Origin: Candidatus Mcinerneyibacterium aminivorans | GTDB lineage: Bacteria > Macinerneyibacteriota > Macinerneyibacteria > Macinerneyibacteriales > Macinerneyibacteriaceae | Direction of reading: 5' to 3' | Length of the DNA stretch: 64,000 bases | NCBI GenBank assembly: GCA_008086245.1 | Contig: VSIX01000003.1 | Coordinates: 1 to 64,000, forward strand | Shown: positions 1 through 8,890 of the stretch, in pieces | Layout of the letters: the number at the start of each line of letters is the position of its first letter | Numbering within the stretch: position 1 is the first letter of the stretch | Made by a program: the position numbers and the translations under genes | Notes under the pieces: generated by a model | What the model saw: only the letters and a program-made list of their open reading frames with translations | Told to the model about the DNA's origin: nothing | Database searches by the model: none

Positions 1-49
1 AAACAAAAACATTGTTATTTTAAATTTTTATGATAAAGTTTAATTGAAT

Positions 50-2485
50 ATGAAAAAATATTTTATAATTATAATTATTTTTTTATTAATCTGTGTATCT
101 CTTTCTTATTCGGAACCAGTTCGGTTCAAATATCAGAAAAACATTCTTCCAACAGGCAAAATAAAAATTGATAAGTTAAAAAGAAAATACTGGGGAATAG
201 CCCTAAGCGGTGGTGGAGCCAGAGGATTTGCCCATCTTGGATTTATGAAAGCACTGGAAGAAGAGGGGATAGAGCCGGATATGCTGTCGGGAACTTCAAT
301 GGGTGCAGTTGTTGGTGGTTTTTTAGCAGCCGGTTATGAAATGGAAAAAATAATAAAACTTATGAATTCAGTTGATTTTGAAGCGATTTTCTCCAATGAC
401 CCAGGCAGAGAAGATGTGATCATGCATAATAAAAATTATTATGATATGTTTATGGGAAGTGTAAATATTACCAAAAGGGGCCTGGAGCTGCCGGCTTCTA
501 TACTTTCAGGATATAAAATACAAAAGCTTTTTTTAAGATATCTATCTCCGATTACTACCATTGAAGAGTTTAATAATTTTAATAATCTGTATTATCCATG
601 TAGAATAGTTGCTGCTGATATTAAAACTGGAGGTGGTTATATCTGGGACTCGGGAGATCTGGGTATAGCGGTAAGAAGCAGCATGAATATACCGGGCGTA
701 TTTCCCCCCTTAAAAATAGGAGATTACCAGTTAGTAGATGGAGGAGTATATGAAAATCTTCCCTTATCTCAGCTCGATAATTTGGGTGCAAATTTCAAGG
801 TGGGAATAGATTTATCACAAAAACCAGCAGAATCCGTTAGTACCATGATGGATACATTTCGACAGTTAACCTCAATATTTATCTATAATCAAACTAAACA
901 AAATTACAAAAAAGCGGATAAGATTTATAATCTTCCTTTAGATAATATAAAATCCAGTGATTTTGATAAATATGATGAAATTTACCAGAAAGGATATGAA
1001 TTTGCAAAAAAACATATAAGATCTTTTAAAAGGGATTTAGAATTATCTCAGAAAAAATTCTATGTAAAAAATATAGTCTATAAGAAGCAAGATTACCCGG
1101 TGAATGATTATCTGACCGAAGAAAATATTTATAATAAAATAGAAAAAATTATTTCCAGTAAAAATCTATGGTTGTTTGAAGCAAGGCTGAATAATGAAAA
1201 TATTTATGTTAGAAAATCTGTTATTTTAAAAAACATAAAGATAAAATCACCGGATAAAACTATAAGCTTTCAGACAGAAACACTGGAAAACACAAGGAAG
1301 CTACTTGAAAAAATAAAAGAAATTGAATATAAAAAAGGGTATAGAGCTACATTAATCTGTAATTATGAAATCAGAGGGGATACTTTATTAATCAATACAA
1401 AAAATTTAAAAATAGATAGCATAGAAGTTCGAAACAATGATTATATTTCAAACAGGTTTATAAAAAAATATTTTCAAAAAAAAGGGGAGCTTTTTTTTGA
1501 TAAACACCTATTAAAATATCTTGACCGTTTGTACGGTACCGGGTTTTTTGAAATTGTACTTCCTTATTTTGAAAATAAAGACAATAAAACTGTACTGGTT
1601 ATTTATGTAAAGGAGAAAAAAAGAGCGAAGTTGAGCCTTGCAGGAAATTTCGTACTGGGAAAAGGTTTCCAGGCTTATTCACGAATAGATTATAACAATT
1701 TGTTTGGCTGGAATGAGATTTTAACCCATGAATTGAAACTGGATAAAGATAGACACAGCCGTCTTACCTATTTTTCGCCGATGCTTTTGAATCTACCGGT
1801 AAGATTTACACTTGGTGGGGGATATCAGGAAGAATCTGACTACCCCGGTGCTTCTTACACCCAGAAAAAGTTTTATGGATTTTCTGGGATAAATTTATTT
1901 AAGTATATTTCGGGCCTGGAATTTAAAATATTTTATGAGGAGTATAGTCCTTTTGAAGATGAATATTTGAAATATTTCAGAACAAATTTGGAGTTTAATA
2001 TTGATCACCTCAATTCCCAAAATCTTAAGCTTGAAGGATACAACCTGGTTGCTTCTTATGAGAAGCCAATTACAAATTTAAACTATGATAAAATTACTTT
2101 TAGCTATGAGAATTATATAAATATTGATAACACCCTGACCATCTTTGGAGATTTTTTCGGGGGTCAGATTTCAGGAGAAAATTATGTTTATAATAATTTG
2201 ATTAATTATGAAAATTTATTTGAAAATGATGACTATTCATACTATGAAAATATATATGATTTAAAAGTTGGTATGAAATATACTGGGGAAAAAAAGATAA
2301 TTGTTCCTTATGTTTTTTATGGTGCTCTTGCAGATGATAGAATTAACAATTTAAAATCTTATTTTGGAATTGGATTTGAGAGAAAAATTATTTTATTGAG
2401 ATACATAAATTGGGAACTTTGTTTTAACAGAGATATAAAGGATATTTCTTTAAGGATAGGTGTTAAAATTAAGGAAGGATATTGA
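50..2485 (+). CDS. Patatin-like phospholipase fused to a BamA-type beta-barrel
   Basis: This is a probable outer-membrane lipid acyl hydrolase with a PlpD-like (type Vd) layout. Residues 1-21 form a signal peptide. The patatin domain follows, with the oxyanion glycine motif GGGARG at about residues 54-59, the nucleophile elbow GTSMG (Ser83) and the catalytic Asp230 in VDGG. The middle, about residues 330-490, is probably linker and POTRA-like sequence. The last 300 residues are rich in alternating aromatic strands and end in an aromatic residue, as expected of a surface-antigen barrel. I chose the ATG at 50; a TTG at 44 in the same frame is possible, and neither has a clear Shine-Dalgarno. 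The domain assignment is firm, the substrate is not. The gene requires a diderm envelope. Confidence 0.88.
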   Translation: MKKYFIIIIIFLLICVSLSYSEPVRFKYQKNILPTGKIKIDKLKRKYWGIALSGGGARGFAHLGFMKALEEEGIEPDMLSGTSMGAVVGGFLAAGYEMEKIIKLMNSVDFEAIFSNDPGREDVIMHNKNYYDMFMGSVNITKRGLELPASILSGYKIQKLFLRYLSPITTIEEFNNFNNLYYPCRIVAADIKTGGGYIWDSGDLGIAVRSSMNIPGVFPPLKIGDYQLVDGGVYENLPLSQLDNLGANFKVGIDLSQKPAESVSTMMDTFRQLTSIFIYNQTKQNYKKADKIYNLPLDNIKSSDFDKYDEIYQKGYEFAKKHIRSFKRDLELSQKKFYVKNIVYKKQDYPVNDYLTEENIYNKIEKIISSKNLWLFEARLNNENIYVRKSVILKNIKIKSPDKTISFQTETLENTRKLLEKIKEIEYKKGYRATLICNYEIRGDTLLINTKNLKIDSIEVRNNDYISNRFIKKYFQKKGELFFDKHLLKYLDRLYGTGFFEIVLPYFENKDNKTVLVIYVKEKKRAKLSLAGNFVLGKGFQAYSRIDYNNLFGWNEILTHELKLDKDRHSRLTYFSPMLLNLPVRFTLGGGYQEESDYPGASYTQKKFYGFSGINLFKYISGLEFKIFYEEYSPFEDEYLKYFRTNLEFNIDHLNSQNLKLEGYNLVASYEKPITNLNYDKITFSYENYINIDNTLTIFGDFFGGQISGENYVYNNLINYENLFENDDYSYYENIYDLKVGMKYTGEKKIIVPYVFYGALADDRINNLKSYFGIGFERKIILLRYINWELCFNRDIKDISLRIGVKIKEGY

Positions 2486-2600
2486 AAAAATGATTTAAGA
2501 AGGTTTGAATTATGACTGATTTATCAATATGACTATATATTTGGTTTGAACATAATAACGGGGTTGTGCCCGTAAATAAAAAGAGATTGGGGCAGATATC

Positions 2601-3257
2601 ATGAAAATAGGGTTGCACCGTGCTTTTCACAGGATTTATGGGGAGAACAATTTAAACGGGTTAAAAAATATTGAACATGAAATTGATTTTGTGGAGCTTG
2701 ATTTTCAGTTAACTAAAGATAAAAAATTAATTCTGCATCATGATGAATATGATGTAGATGACAGTATAATATCCGATACAGAAAAAAATTTACTTAAGGT
2801 CGACTCTACTAAGGGAGATGTGGATGTAAATTCTGTACTGGATTATATAATGCGGGAAACTGATCTGAAAATAAATGCAGAAATTAAAGATTCTCCCCTT
2901 CTTGATAAAAAATTTTCAGTTGATGATTACATTAAAAGGTTTTTAAAATATCCTAAAGATCGAATTTTTTATTCATCTTTTAACTCCAATTTTATTTACA
3001 GCTTGAAAAGAAAGTATCCGGATATGGAAACCGGGGTTGTGTTTGAGTCAAGTTTTGATTTATTAAAATTTAGGTGGGACCTTATTGATAATTTGCATCC
3101 TCACTGGAGTGTAGTTACAGCTAAAATGATAGAAACATCTCACAGATTGGATAAAAAAATTATTACATATACGGTTGATAGTAAAAATGTTTTTAAAAAG
3201 TTAAAAGAATTAAAAGTTGACGGAGTAATTACAAATTACCCCGATAAGCTTCTTTAA
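2601..3257 (+). CDS. Glycerophosphodiester phosphodiesterase family protein
   Basis: This is a 218-residue TIM-barrel protein of the GDPD/UgpQ family, which hydrolyses glycerophosphodiesters to glycerol 3-phosphate and an alcohol. Family residues are in the expected order: His6-Arg7, Glu15-Asn16, the ExD pair Glu32/Asp34 and His47-Asp48 (HHD). The usual C-terminal ending is present, with a YTVDS strand followed by a DGVITNYPD motif. It has no signal peptide, so it should be cytoplasmic. It follows the patatin-like phospholipase on the same strand after a 115 bp gap, which fits a role in reusing phospholipid head groups released by that enzyme. That pathway link is inference. Confidence 0.85.
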   Translation: MKIGLHRAFHRIYGENNLNGLKNIEHEIDFVELDFQLTKDKKLILHHDEYDVDDSIISDTEKNLLKVDSTKGDVDVNSVLDYIMRETDLKINAEIKDSPLLDKKFSVDDYIKRFLKYPKDRIFYSSFNSNFIYSLKRKYPDMETGVVFESSFDLLKFRWDLIDNLHPHWSVVTAKMIETSHRLDKKIITYTVDSKNVFKKLKELKVDGVITNYPDKLL

Positions 3258-3269
3258 GTTAATCTAATC

Positions 3270-4523
3270 TCATGTTTTTAAAGGTTTTTTCTTTATAGAG
3301 GGAAACAATACATTATTAAGAATCAACCGGTAGCCGGGGGAGTTTCTGTGGTATTTCAGTTTCGTTTTTGGATCTCCTATCCTGTGAACAAAATCTTCGG
3401 GGTCATGTCCTCCAAGAAAAACGAAAAATCCTTTTCCTGCTTTTCCCATAATATATTTTGCTTCATCAAATTTTTGATATCGCCCCAGTACTGTGATTCT
3501 ATCTTTGATTGTTTCCGAAGTGAAAGAAGTAGTTTGTCCCACGAAATCTTTAATAATAAATTTATGATTCTGGGTTAAAGTTGTCGGAACAACATCTATT
3601 TTTGCTGAAAATTCAAACAGTTCAAAATAGTATTGATTTTGGGTAAACCCTTTTTTATCTGCCCGAGGGGTGTCAATGGTAGAAAATTCATATTTGTAAG
3701 GGTCGGGATATATGTCAAAATTTTTAAAGGCAAGGGTTTTGGAATAATTCAATTTTTCTTTAAAATTTGAATCCACCGGATCCCCATCGTATTCTGCAGG
3801 AACAATATCGGTATTTTCAGCGGATAATGCAATATCCAGTGTGTCAGTTGCAGAACACATTGAAAATAAAAAACCGCCTTTATTTATAAAATCTCTTATT
3901 GTCATGGCAACAGATAGCTTTAATTCGGAAACTTTTTTAAATCCAAGTTTTCTTGCCTCCTTCTTATATCTTTTTTTTCGCTTCATATACCATGTAGTAT
4001 GTTTATACGCCAGAAATTTGCCGTATTGCCCTGTGAAATCTTCATGATGCAGATGAAGCCAATCATATTTGTAAATATTCCCGTTTAATATTTCTTTATC
4101 CCATATTTTATCATAGGGGATATTTGCATATTCCAGGACCAGTGTAACAGCATCATCCCATGGATTGCTATCTGGGGGTATGTAAACAGCTATTTTCGCA
4201 GTTTTTTCTAAAGGTATTTTGTTCATATTGTTGTTGTTGATTGTATGAATAATTTCCTCATAATGAGTTTTTTTTATTATTGAATAGGATATTCCGAATT
4301 CATCTGCCAGTTTTTTTATGGAATTATTAAATATAATAAAGGATCCCCCTTTATAGTTTAGGAGCCATTCGGATTTTATTCCATTTGATACAGCTTGATA
4401 AACTACGCCGTAGGCTTTTAAATGATTTTTTTGGGAATCATTCATAGGAATAAAAACGATTCCCAGACTTATTTTTACAAAAATTATAATCAAAAACAAA
4501 AGCAGGCTTAATTTTTTTAACAT
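3270..4523 (-). CDS. Secreted protein of unknown function with a GATase1-like fold (tentative)
   Basis: A 417-residue protein with an N-terminal signal peptide or anchor (about residues 4-21), so it is exported. I recall similar proteins in Bacteroidota and related phyla carried as asparagine synthetase B, but nothing here resembles the AsnB glutaminase or synthetase domains, so that name should not be used. Visible landmarks are the segment after the signal peptide (IPMNDSQKNHLKAYG), the motif HHEDFTGQ at residues 159-166, a GG-FLFSMCSATDT segment with Cys223 that could sit in a nucleophile elbow, and FVFLGGHDPEDF near the C terminus. The alternation of strands with glycine-rich turns suggests a ThuA/GATase1-like flavodoxin fold. 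The gene ends close to the GDPD gene (convergent, 12 bp) and begins 4 bp after the SPFH gene, with which it is probably co-transcribed. Function unknown. Confidence 0.7.
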   Translation of the reverse strand: MLKKLSLLLFLIIIFVKISLGIVFIPMNDSQKNHLKAYGVVYQAVSNGIKSEWLLNYKGGSFIIFNNSIKKLADEFGISYSIIKKTHYEEIIHTINNNNMNKIPLEKTAKIAVYIPPDSNPWDDAVTLVLEYANIPYDKIWDKEILNGNIYKYDWLHLHHEDFTGQYGKFLAYKHTTWYMKRKKRYKKEARKLGFKKVSELKLSVAMTIRDFINKGGFLFSMCSATDTLDIALSAENTDIVPAEYDGDPVDSNFKEKLNYSKTLAFKNFDIYPDPYKYEFSTIDTPRADKKGFTQNQYYFELFEFSAKIDVVPTTLTQNHKFIIKDFVGQTTSFTSETIKDRITVLGRYQKFDEAKYIMGKAGKGFFVFLGGHDPEDFVHRIGDPKTKLKYHRNSPGYRLILNNVLFPSIKKKPLKT

Positions 4524-4527
4524 AGAC

Positions 4528-5502
4528 CTATTTTTTCTCCTCTGTTGTTTCTTTTTCAGGACCTGTCTGTGGTTCGACTGATTGTTTATTAGGGTTTAAT
4601 ATCAAGGGCATTCCAGTTCCTTCTTTTGAAGTAGGTAAAATTACAAAGGTAGTATTTTTTGATTTTGCAAGTTCTTTATAGGCCTGAATTGCTTCATGCT
4701 GTAAATATTCCGGTGTTAAATTCTTTTTTATTATACTTTGTGCTTTAGCTAGACCGTTAGCTTCTATTTCTTTTATTTCGGCTTCCTTTCTTGCTATATC
4801 TTTTTTTGCTTCCATCGCTTCTGCTTCCTGCTGTTTTTGGATTTTTATTTGAACCGATTCTTCGACTTTTGAAGGCAATTTTATGTTTCTTATTAGAACC
4901 TCTTCTATTAAAATATGTTTTTTTGCTAAAGTTTTGGTTAATCTTTCTTTTATATAATTTCCCAGTTTCTGTCTTTCAACAGAATAAAGTTCTTGAAGTG
5001 GAATTGCCGAACATTCATCTCTTATTGCTGTTCTTATTGCAGGTCTTACAACTTTGGCTTTTAGGTCATCGGTATCGCGGGCTATATTTTCATAGATATC
5101 ATAAATTTTATTTTTGTCTATTTTCCACCAGATGGTTGAATCTATTTTTACCTCAAGTCCATCAAAAGATCTAACGGTTATACTGTCATCTCCAACTTTT
5201 TCACCTTCTACTTCTCTGGCACTCATTGTATATTCCCTCAATCTTGTAGGATATTTAACAACTTCTACCATAGGGATTTTAAAGTTAGGTCCCGATTGCA
5301 GGGGTCTTTTTATTACCTTCCCAAATAATATCTGAACACCGACTTCTCCTGCATCAATAATCACCACGGATTGAGCTGCAAAAACAACAGCCATAATGAT
5401 AATAAAAAGTAAAATTAAATATTTTGATATATTTAATTTTGAAGAAAATGGAAAAATTATAACTCCTATTAAAATTAAAAATAAAGAAATAAGTGCTAAC
5501 AT
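4528..5502 (-). CDS. SPFH/band 7 (prohibitin-like) membrane protein
   Basis: A 324-residue SPFH-domain protein. The N terminus has two closely spaced hydrophobic segments (about residues 2-20 and 29-50). The band 7 domain follows, including the typical start VIIDAGEVGVQILFGKV and a long region with VRPAIRTAIRDECSAIPLQELYS. A charged coiled coil (about residues 215-255, rich in Glu, Ala and Lys) and a short polar tail complete it. It resembles bacterial prohibitin/HflC-type proteins that scaffold membrane domains or FtsH-type proteases, but no protease gene is nearby. It is the first gene of a two-gene reverse-strand unit with the downstream secreted protein (4 bp gap) and is divergent from gcvH. 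A purine-rich site (aaaggggg) precedes the start. Confidence 0.88.
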   Translation of the reverse strand: MLALISLFLILIGVIIFPFSSKLNISKYLILLFIIIMAVVFAAQSVVIIDAGEVGVQILFGKVIKRPLQSGPNFKIPMVEVVKYPTRLREYTMSAREVEGEKVGDDSITVRSFDGLEVKIDSTIWWKIDKNKIYDIYENIARDTDDLKAKVVRPAIRTAIRDECSAIPLQELYSVERQKLGNYIKERLTKTLAKKHILIEEVLIRNIKLPSKVEESVQIKIQKQQEAEAMEAKKDIARKEAEIKEIEANGLAKAQSIIKKNLTPEYLQHEAIQAYKELAKSKNTTFVILPTSKEGTGMPLILNPNKQSVEPQTGPEKETTEEKK

Positions 5503-5540
5503 ATGTATATGCCCCCTTTCAAAAAATTCTTAATTAATAT

Positions 5541-5568
5541 TTGACAAAATCAAAGACTTCCATATAAT
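5541..5568 (+). promoter_or_regulatory. Consensus sigma-70 promoter for gcvH-gcvPA-gcvPB
   Basis: A perfect -35 box TTGACA (5541-5546) lies 16 bp from a perfect -10 box TATAAT (5563-5568). The expected transcription start falls on a near-palindrome at 5577-5592 (arms atagaaa and tttctat), a likely operator or leader hairpin. The leader to the gcvH ATG is only about 70 nt, too short for a tandem glycine riboswitch. Confidence 0.8.
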
Positions 5569-5642
5569 CCAAATATATAGAAAGTTTTCTATTTTAGCAA
5601 TGAAAAATTTAATAAAAATGGTTTTTATCGAAAGGAGGAACC

Positions 5643-6023
5643 ATGGCAAGAGAAGGTTTAATGTATACAGATTCGGATGAGTGGGTTCAAAAAAAGGATA
5701 ATAATATCCTGAGAGTAGGAATTACTGATCATGCACAATCGGAATTGGGAGACATTGTTTATGTTGATTTACCGGAAATAGGTGAAGAATATGACAAAGG
5801 CGATGATGTTAATGAAATAGAATCGGTAAAGGCAGTAGCTGAAGTTAAAGCTCCTGTTAGCGGCAAAATTGTTGCAATCAATGATCAGCTTGAAGATGAT
5901 CCAGCACTTCTAAATGAAGAACCTTTTGATAATGGTTGGATTTTTGAAATTGAAATGACAGATCCTGATCAGCTTGAAAATTTGATGGATCTTGAAGAAT
6001 ATGAAAGCAAATTAGAGGAGTAA
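5643..6023 (+). CDS. gcvH: Glycine cleavage system H protein
   Basis: This is a 126-residue lipoyl carrier protein that shuttles the aminomethyl group between the P, T and L proteins. The lipoylated lysine is Lys63 in the motif ESVKAVAEV, within the usual beta-barrel with the flanking glycine-rich turns. The length is normal for the family. A strong Shine-Dalgarno (aaaggagga) precedes the ATG. It is the first gene of the operon gcvH-gcvPA-gcvPB, with 19 bp to the next gene. No gcvT or lipoamide dehydrogenase gene lies in the window, so the remaining parts of the system must be encoded elsewhere. Confidence 0.95.
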   Translation: MAREGLMYTDSDEWVQKKDNNILRVGITDHAQSELGDIVYVDLPEIGEEYDKGDDVNEIESVKAVAEVKAPVSGKIVAINDQLEDDPALLNEEPFDNGWIFEIEMTDPDQLENLMDLEEYESKLEE

Positions 6024-6042
6024 ACATTTAAAGGAGGTACAT

Positions 6043-7392
6043 ATGGCATATTATCCTCATACTTCTGAAGAGATAGAGGAGATGCTTTCCTCCTTGGGTT
6101 ATGAATCCATAGAGGAATTATTCGAGGATATACCTAAAGAGGCGCGTTTTAATGATGAAAGTCTTCTCAATGAAGGAACTTCTGAACTGGAAGTTTCAAA
6201 GTTGATGAAAGAATTGTCTGAAAAAAATAAAACTGTTGATGATTACATATGTTTTATGGGTGGAGGAGCCTATGATAGATATATACCTTCAACGGTAGAT
6301 CATGTAATTTCTAGACCGGAATTTTATACTGCATACACTCCTTATCAACCCGAAGTAAGCCAGGGGACACTTCAGCATATTTATGAATATCAAACAATGA
6401 TTTGTAGATTAACTGGAATGGATGTAGCAAATGCTTCTATGTATGATGGGGCAAGTGCTCTAGCAGAAGCAGTTATTATGGCTATGAATGTTTCAAGGAA
6501 AAACAAAATAGTAGTTCCTAAAAGCTTAAATCCATACTGGTTAAGGGTTGTAAAAACATACCTGCTGGGTTCTGATGCAGAATTTGTAATGGTAGAGGAA
6601 AAAAATGGAGAAATAGATTACTGTGATCTGGAGGATAAAATCGATGATGATGTAGCTGCTGTTTTAACGCAGTACCCAAATAGTTTTGGTATTGTAGAAA
6701 ACTTAAAAGAGATTAAGGATAAGTTTACTTCAAAGAAAACAATGTTTGTTGTTATGGCAGATCCAATAGCCTTAGGATTATTGAAGAAACCGGGAGACCT
6801 TGGGGCTGATATAGTTGTCGGAGAGGGGCAGCAGCTTGGAATTCCACTTTCTTTTGGAGGTCCTTATCTGGGATATTTTGCTTTTAGAAAAAAATATGTA
6901 AGAAAATCTCCAGGTCGTATTATAGGGAAAACCGAGGATAAAGAAGGTAAAAGAGGTTTTGTTATGACCTACCAGACAAGAGAGCAGCATATAAGAAGAG
7001 AGAAGGCAACTTCAAATATATGTACCAATCAGGGATTAATGACTGTTGCCGCATCTGTTTATATGTCAACTCTGGGAAAACAGGGGTTAAGAGAGGTAGC
7101 AGAGCAATCATATAAAAAAGCTCATTATTTATTTAATGAATTAACCCGAATAGATGGCATTAAAAAAGCTTATCCTGATAAACCTTTCTTTGATGAATTT
7201 GTTATAGAAGTAAATACTGATTTAAATAAACTAAAATATAAAATGAAAAAGGAAGGATATCTACCCGGAATTATTCTAAAACATCAGTATCCTGAGAAAG
7301 ACAATCAGTTGTTAATTGCCGTTACTGAAAAAAGGACAAAAGAAGAAATGGATAGCTTTGTAAGTAAAATAAAAACAATATTGAAAGGTTAG
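6043..7392 (+). CDS. gcvPA: Glycine dehydrogenase (decarboxylating) subunit 1
   Basis: This is the 449-residue N-terminal half of the split P protein, found as two genes in many anaerobes, archaea and Bacillota. The family opening YYPHTSEEI, the FMGGGAYDRYIPSTVDH motif and the EYQTMICRLTGMDVANASMYDG segment are all present. It pairs with subunit 2 to form the PLP enzyme that decarboxylates glycine and loads the H protein. A Shine-Dalgarno aaggaggt lies 7 bp before the start, and the next gene follows at once. In a fermenting anaerobe it can run either to oxidise glycine or to make it; the sequence does not decide the direction. Confidence 0.95.
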   Translation: MAYYPHTSEEIEEMLSSLGYESIEELFEDIPKEARFNDESLLNEGTSELEVSKLMKELSEKNKTVDDYICFMGGGAYDRYIPSTVDHVISRPEFYTAYTPYQPEVSQGTLQHIYEYQTMICRLTGMDVANASMYDGASALAEAVIMAMNVSRKNKIVVPKSLNPYWLRVVKTYLLGSDAEFVMVEEKNGEIDYCDLEDKIDDDVAAVLTQYPNSFGIVENLKEIKDKFTSKKTMFVVMADPIALGLLKKPGDLGADIVVGEGQQLGIPLSFGGPYLGYFAFRKKYVRKSPGRIIGKTEDKEGKRGFVMTYQTREQHIRREKATSNICTNQGLMTVAASVYMSTLGKQGLREVAEQSYKKAHYLFNELTRIDGIKKAYPDKPFFDEFVIEVNTDLNKLKYKMKKEGYLPGIILKHQYPEKDNQLLIAVTEKRTKEEMDSFVSKIKTILKG

Positions 7393-7401
7393 GTGGGGAT
7401 T

Positions 7402-8850
7402 ATGACTGAATTGATATTTGAATTAACCTCTCCAGGTAGAAAGGCTTATACCTTACCTGATTGTGATGTTGATGTTGATTATGATGATAAAATAAAAGAT
7501 TTTATAGATGAAGAACCTGTTAATCTTCCGGAGGTTTCCGAGCAGGACCTTATGAGGCATTATGTTGAACTGTCAACTTTAAATTTCCATGTTGATAAGG
7601 GAATGTATCCTTTAGGTTCATGTACCATGAAATATAATCCAAAGATTAATGAAGATATTGCAAGATTGGATGGTTTTAGCGATATTCATCCATACAGTGC
7701 AGATGAAGATATTCAGGGATTACTGGAAATGCTGTTTGATTTTGAAAAAGATTTGAAAATATTAACGGGAATGGACAAATTTACATTCCAGCCTGCTGCT
7801 GGGGCACATGGAGAGCTAACAGGTATAAAAATATTCAGAAAATATTTTGACAACAAGGGAGAGGACCGCGATAAAATAATAGTTCCTGATTCAGCACACG
7901 GGACCAATCCTGCAACAGCTTCCATGGGAGGTTTTGAAGTTATAACCATAAAATCAAATGATAAAGGCTGTGTTGATCTGGATGCTTTAAGAGATGCCAT
8001 GGATGAAACCGTTGCCGGATTATATTTGACAAATCCAAATACCCTCGGAATATTTGAAGAAGATATTTTAGAAATAGCGAAAATAGTTCATGATGAAGGT
8101 GGCCTGCTGTATTATGATGGGGCTAATTTAAATGCAACAATGGGTATATCAAGACCCGGAGATATGGGATTTGATATAGTTCATTTAAATTTGCATAAAA
8201 CTTTTTCTGCTCCACACGGTGGGGGAGGCCCGGGTTCAGGTCCAATTGGAGTGAAGGATTTTTTAACTCAATATTTACCGGTGCCGGTTGTAAAAAAAGA
8301 TGATAACGGGAATAAATATAAACTGGATTATTCTTTAGAAAATACTATAGGGAAAATACACGGGTTTTTTGGTAATGTCGGTGTTGTTGTGAAAGCATAT
8401 GCTTATACAAAACTTTTAGGGTTAAAAGGGCTGAAAAAAGTATCTGAAATGGCGTGTTTAAATGCTAATTACCTGAAGGATAACCTGAAAAAAGATTACT
8501 ATCTAAAATTTAATAGGTTGTGCAAGCATGAATTTGTATTATCCGGAAAAAATCAGAAAGCAGAAAATAGTGTTAAAACTCTTGATATTGCTAAAAGGAT
8601 GCTTGATTTTGGAGTTCATCCACCTACTGTTTATTTTCCTCAAATAGTTGATGAGGCATTGATGATTGAACCGACTGAAACCGAGAGCAAACAGTCGCTT
8701 GATAATTTTATCAGGATAATGAAAAAAATTGCTTCTGAGGCTAAAAATAATCCGGAAACGGTTAAAAAAGCTCCTCATACTACTCCAGTTAAAAGACTAA
8801 ATGAAGCTAAAGCTATGAGAAATCCTGATTTGAAATATGAAAATGAATAG
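7402..8850 (+). CDS. gcvPB: Glycine dehydrogenase (decarboxylating) subunit 2
   Basis: This is the PLP-binding half of the glycine cleavage P protein (482 residues from the chosen start). The Schiff-base lysine is Lys266 in the motif LHKTFSAPHGGGGPG, and the nearby PLP-site segment DSAHGTNPATASMGGF is intact. I preferred the ATG at 7402, preceded by aggtgggg, over an in-frame GTG at 7393 that directly abuts the gcvPA stop codon. It ends about 10 bp before an inverted repeat that should terminate the operon. Length and motifs are normal. Confidence 0.95.
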   Translation: MTELIFELTSPGRKAYTLPDCDVDVDYDDKIKDFIDEEPVNLPEVSEQDLMRHYVELSTLNFHVDKGMYPLGSCTMKYNPKINEDIARLDGFSDIHPYSADEDIQGLLEMLFDFEKDLKILTGMDKFTFQPAAGAHGELTGIKIFRKYFDNKGEDRDKIIVPDSAHGTNPATASMGGFEVITIKSNDKGCVDLDALRDAMDETVAGLYLTNPNTLGIFEEDILEIAKIVHDEGGLLYYDGANLNATMGISRPGDMGFDIVHLNLHKTFSAPHGGGGPGSGPIGVKDFLTQYLPVPVVKKDDNGNKYKLDYSLENTIGKIHGFFGNVGVVVKAYAYTKLLGLKGLKKVSEMACLNANYLKDNLKKDYYLKFNRLCKHEFVLSGKNQKAENSVKTLDIAKRMLDFGVHPPTVYFPQIVDEALMIEPTETESKQSLDNFIRIMKKIASEAKNNPETVKKAPHTTPVKRLNEAKAMRNPDLKYENE

Positions 8851-8859
8851 ATAAAGCAA

Positions 8860-8890
8860 TAAAGGATGAGGTGTTCATCCTCATCCTTTA
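8860..8890. terminator. Bidirectional terminator between gcvPB and hsp20
   Basis: Perfect 12-bp arms (8860-8871 and 8879-8890) surround a 7-nt loop, with short A and T runs on the outer sides. It lies between two convergent genes and can serve both. The hsp20 stop codon (8881-8883, reverse strand) lies inside the right arm. Confidence 0.8.

Noticed and set aside
3270-4523. Asparagine synthetase B as product name
   Set aside because: The protein has a signal peptide and neither the Cys1 glutaminase domain nor the synthetase P-loop.
4791-5335. Long open frames antisense to the SPFH gene
   Set aside because: They are hydrophobic mirror translations of the real gene, have no ribosome-binding sites and no family similarity.
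5569-5642. Glycine riboswitch in the gcvH leader
   Set aside because: The leader is only about 70 nt and has a single small dyad, not the conserved tandem aptamer cores.
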